NCBI RefSeq assembly: GCF_000718515.1 | Contig: NZ_JNZS01000034.1 | Location: 1 to 62,759, forward strand | DNA: 62,759 bases | Direction: 5' to 3' | From: Micromonospora parva | GTDB lineage: Bacteria; Actinomycetota; Actinomycetes; Mycobacteriales; Micromonosporaceae | The notes under the pieces: generated by a model | Told to the model about the DNA's origin: nothing | Databases searched by the model: none | Seen by the model: the letters and a program-made list of their open reading frames with translations, nothing else | Shown here: positions 61,092 to 62,759 of the stretch, one piece after another | How the letters are laid out: every line of letters starts with the position of its first letter | Position numbering within the stretch: position 1 is the first letter of the stretch | Position numbers and translations under genes: made by a program

Positions 61092-61259
61092 CTGGTCCTG
61101 CCTCCCTAGCGCGCCGCGGTGCGTCTTTCCTCGGCACCGACGGCAAAGGCGTCACCGACGGTCGCAGATTACTCGACCATGACGGACTCGGCCGTGGTGG
61201 GGTCACTGTCCGCCCCCCATCGGGGGGAACCTAGGCATACCGCCGCGATACCGTCGGGC

Positions 61260-61296
61260 CTGTGAGCGCGAGGAGTGAGCCGGGGTTGCGAGCCCC
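61260..61296 (+). repeat. 37-bp direct repeat, copy 1
   Basis: Identical to 61319-61355 over 37 bp (starts CTGTGAGCGCGAGGAGTGAG), 59 bp apart. This kind of GTGAGCGCGAGGAGTGAGC sequence, with CGAGCCCCGCA nearby, resembles dispersed Micromonospora repeats; related text lies before ltaE at about 4640-4690. Confidence 0.8.
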
Positions 61297-61318
61297 GCAG
61301 CCGCGAACGAAGACCGAC

Positions 61319-61355
61319 CTGTGAGCGCGAGGAGTGAGCCGGGGTTGCGAGCCCC
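61319..61355 (+). repeat. 37-bp direct repeat, copy 2, holding the start codon of the desulfurase gene
   Basis: Second copy. The GTG start of the desulfurase at 61334 lies inside it, preceded directly by CGAGGA. Confidence 0.8.
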
Positions 61356-62494
61356 CGGTCTACCTGGACGCGGCGACCGCCGCGCCGATGCATCCGGTCG
61401 CGCGGCAGGCGTTGCTGGCCGCGCTCGACGACGGCTGGGCCGACCCGGGCAAGCTGTACACGCAGGCCCGCCGGGCCCGACAACTGCTCGACGCCGCCCG
61501 CGAGGCCACCGCGTCGACGCTCGGCGTCCGCGCCGACGAGGTGTCCTTCACCCCCAGCGGTACGACAGCGGCCCACGGCGCGGTGCTCGGGGGCCTTGCG
61601 GGGCGGCACCGGGTCGGGTCGACGCTGGTGCACTCGGCGATCGAGCACTCGGCGGTGCTGCACGCGGCGGAGCGGCACGTCGGCGCGGGCGGGACCGCCA
61701 GCGCGGTGCCGGTCGACCGGTCGGGGCGGCTGGACCTGACCGCCTGGTCGTCCGCCGTGCGGGCCCCGGGGGTCGCGCTGGCCGCGTTGATCACCGCCAG
61801 TCACGAGGTGGGGACCGTGCAGCCGGTCGCGGAGGCGGCGGCCGCGTGCGCCGACGTGGGGGTGCCGCTGTACGTGGACGCGGCGCAGTCGGTGGGTCGG
61901 GTGCCGGTGCCGGCCGGCTGGTCGGTGCTCACGGCGAGCGCCCACAAGTGGGGCGGGCCACCCGGGGTGGGGGTGCTGGCGGTCCGCAAGGGCACCCGCT
62001 GGGAGTCACCCTGGCCGGCGGACGAGCGGGAGAGCGGACGTACCCCCGGGGTGGTGAACCTGCCCGCGGTCGTGGCGGCGGCGGCGAGCCTGCGGGCGGC
62101 GGCGGCCGACGCGGCGGCCGAGGCGACCCGGCTGGCGCCGCTGGTGGACCGGATCCGGGAGCGGGTCGCGGCGGAGGTGCCCGACGTGGAGGTGGTCGGC
62201 GACCCGGTGCTCCGGCTCCCCCACCTGGTGACCTTCTCCTGCCTGTACGTCGACGGCGAGGCGCTGCTGCACGCCCTGGACCGGCGGGGTTTCGCCGTGT
62301 CGTCGGGGTCGTCGTGCACCTCGTCCACGCTGCGGCCGTCGCACGTGCTGGAGGCGATGGGGGTGCTGTCGCACGGCAACGTGCGGGTCAGCCTGCACCG
62401 GGAGACGACCGAGGCGGACGTGGAGCGGTTCCTGACCGAGTTGCCGAACATCGTCGCGGGGCTGCGCGCGGAGGCCGGGGTGGTGGGGCTGTGA
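61334..62494 (+). CDS. Cysteine desulfurase family aminotransferase (class V)
   Basis: 386-aa PLP enzyme of the IscS/NifS-like group, taking sulfur from cysteine as a persulfide. Landmarks: VYLDAATAAP, TPSGTTAAHGAV, His104 (IEHSA), Asp182 (YVDAAQS), PLP Lys205 in SAHKWGGPP, and the catalytic Cys328 in SSGSSCTSSTLRPSHVL. GTG 61334 starts within a 37-bp repeat, so its first nine residues (MSRGCEPPV) come from repeat DNA; no other start fits upstream of the fold. The stop overlaps the TusA-like gene, so the sulfur acceptor is next door. It may serve tRNA thiolation or sulfur-containing cofactors; not decided. Confidence 0.92.
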   Translation: MSRGCEPPVYLDAATAAPMHPVARQALLAALDDGWADPGKLYTQARRARQLLDAAREATASTLGVRADEVSFTPSGTTAAHGAVLGGLAGRHRVGSTLVHSAIEHSAVLHAAERHVGAGGTASAVPVDRSGRLDLTAWSSAVRAPGVALAALITASHEVGTVQPVAEAAAACADVGVPLYVDAAQSVGRVPVPAGWSVLTASAHKWGGPPGVGVLAVRKGTRWESPWPADERESGRTPGVVNLPAVVAAAASLRAAAADAAAEATRLAPLVDRIRERVAAEVPDVEVVGDPVLRLPHLVTFSCLYVDGEALLHALDRRGFAVSSGSSCTSSTLRPSHVLEAMGVLSHGNVRVSLHRETTEADVERFLTELPNIVAGLRAEAGVVGL

Positions 62495-62724
62495 CGATGC
62501 CGGACGAGGTGATCGACTGCCGGGGTCAACGCTGTCCGCTGCCGGTGATCGCGGCGGCGCGACGCATGCCCGAGGTGCCGGTGGGCGCGGTGGTGAGGGT
62601 GCTCGCCGACGACCCGGCCGCGGCGGTGGACATCCCCGCCTGGTGCCGGATGCGCGGCCAGGAGTTCCTCGGCGCCATCACCGGCCCCGACGGCCCCGCC
62701 TACGACGTCCGCCGCACCCACTGA
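62491..62724 (+). CDS. tusA: TusA-type sulfur-carrier protein
   Basis: 77-aa small sulfurtransferase, TusA/SirA family: IDCRGQRCPLPVIAAARRM, with the persulfide Cys15 in the CPxP motif, VGAVVRVLADDPAAAVDIPAWC and the family C-terminus. GTG 62491 overlaps the desulfurase stop (GTGA); the ATG at 62497, two codons later, is the alternative. With the desulfurase this makes a sulfur relay. Ends 35 nt from the window edge. Confidence 0.9.
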   Translation: MTMPDEVIDCRGQRCPLPVIAAARRMPEVPVGAVVRVLADDPAAAVDIPAWCRMRGQEFLGAITGPDGPAYDVRRTH

Positions 62725-62759
62725 CCCACCCCACAGCCCACCCCCCGTCCCCCATGACC

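Noticed and set aside
61321..62490. Plus-strand frame upstream of and continuous with TusA
   Set aside because: It is a shifted frame of the desulfurase gene; TusA itself starts at 62491.

Overview
The window is very GC-rich (roughly 70% or more by eye) and its gene order matches a locus conserved across Actinobacteria. An Rv2175c-like DNA-binding protein is divergent from a PASTA kinase. These are followed by class II DAHP synthase, a 3'-5' exoribonuclease, a PlsC-type acyltransferase, glucokinase, an SRPBCC protein, FadD15-type ligase, a PimB-type mannosyltransferase, a DnaQ-UvrC hybrid, trpD, ctaE-qcrCAB and ctaF-ctaC. Mycobacterium (Rv2175c-Rv2200c) and Streptomyces (around SCO2115-SCO2156, from memory) carry the same core. 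Sequence style, dispersed palindromes and the secreted chitinase suggest a Micromonosporaceae member (Micromonospora-like). I see no rRNA, tRNA, CRISPR array, insertion sequence or phage.

Layout. 1-6.1 kb: signalling kinase pair, endonuclease IV, threonine aldolase, aromatic amino acid entry enzyme. 6.2-13.5 kb: accessory and secreted block with a lipoprotein, chitinase, glutathione peroxidase, an F420-type reductase, a GT87 membrane glycosyltransferase, and a DUF4397 surface protein coupled to a sortase. 13.7-18.5 kb: DUF2203, a phosphofructokinase that reads in frame into ProC, a PPOX-fold protein, the exoribonuclease, a Crp-type regulator. 18.5-30.9 kb: a zinc-ribbon cyclase-ATPase, acyltransferase, OtsA, a serine-less alpha/beta hydrolase with an FMO, and an operon from the SRPBCC protein to glucokinase and an EEP phosphatase-fold protein. 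31-38 kb: FadD, a two-component system, a methyltransferase overlapping a GGDEF-EAL protein. 38.2-42.2 kb: TetR with tandem operators, a second PlsC, PimB-type transferase, M48 protease. 42.4-51.8 kb: DinB-like, NYN, DnaQ-UvrC, short RelA/SpoT homologue, Nudix, nucleotidyltransferase, AsnC-type domain, DUF4142. 52-61.1 kb: respiratory genes (ctaE-qcrC-qcrA-qcrB, ctaG, ctaF-ctaC) with trpD in between; ctaD is not here. 61.3-62.7 kb: cysteine desulfurase coupled to TusA.

Themes. Energy metabolism (bc1-aa3 supercomplex parts, glucokinase, PFK), lipid and cell-envelope assembly (FadD, two PlsC paralogues, PimB-type GT, GT87, sortase) and signalling (kinase, Crp, HK/RR, c-di-GMP, (p)ppGpp) share the region. 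Several genes have a TANNNT box 6-8 nt before the start codon and no Shine-Dalgarno, as expected for leaderless transcripts. The most unusual points are the PFK-ProC in-frame junction, the hydrolase with Gly in place of the nucleophilic Ser, a pair of related 77-bp palindromes, and two TAGACA/TGTCTA operators at the tetR start.
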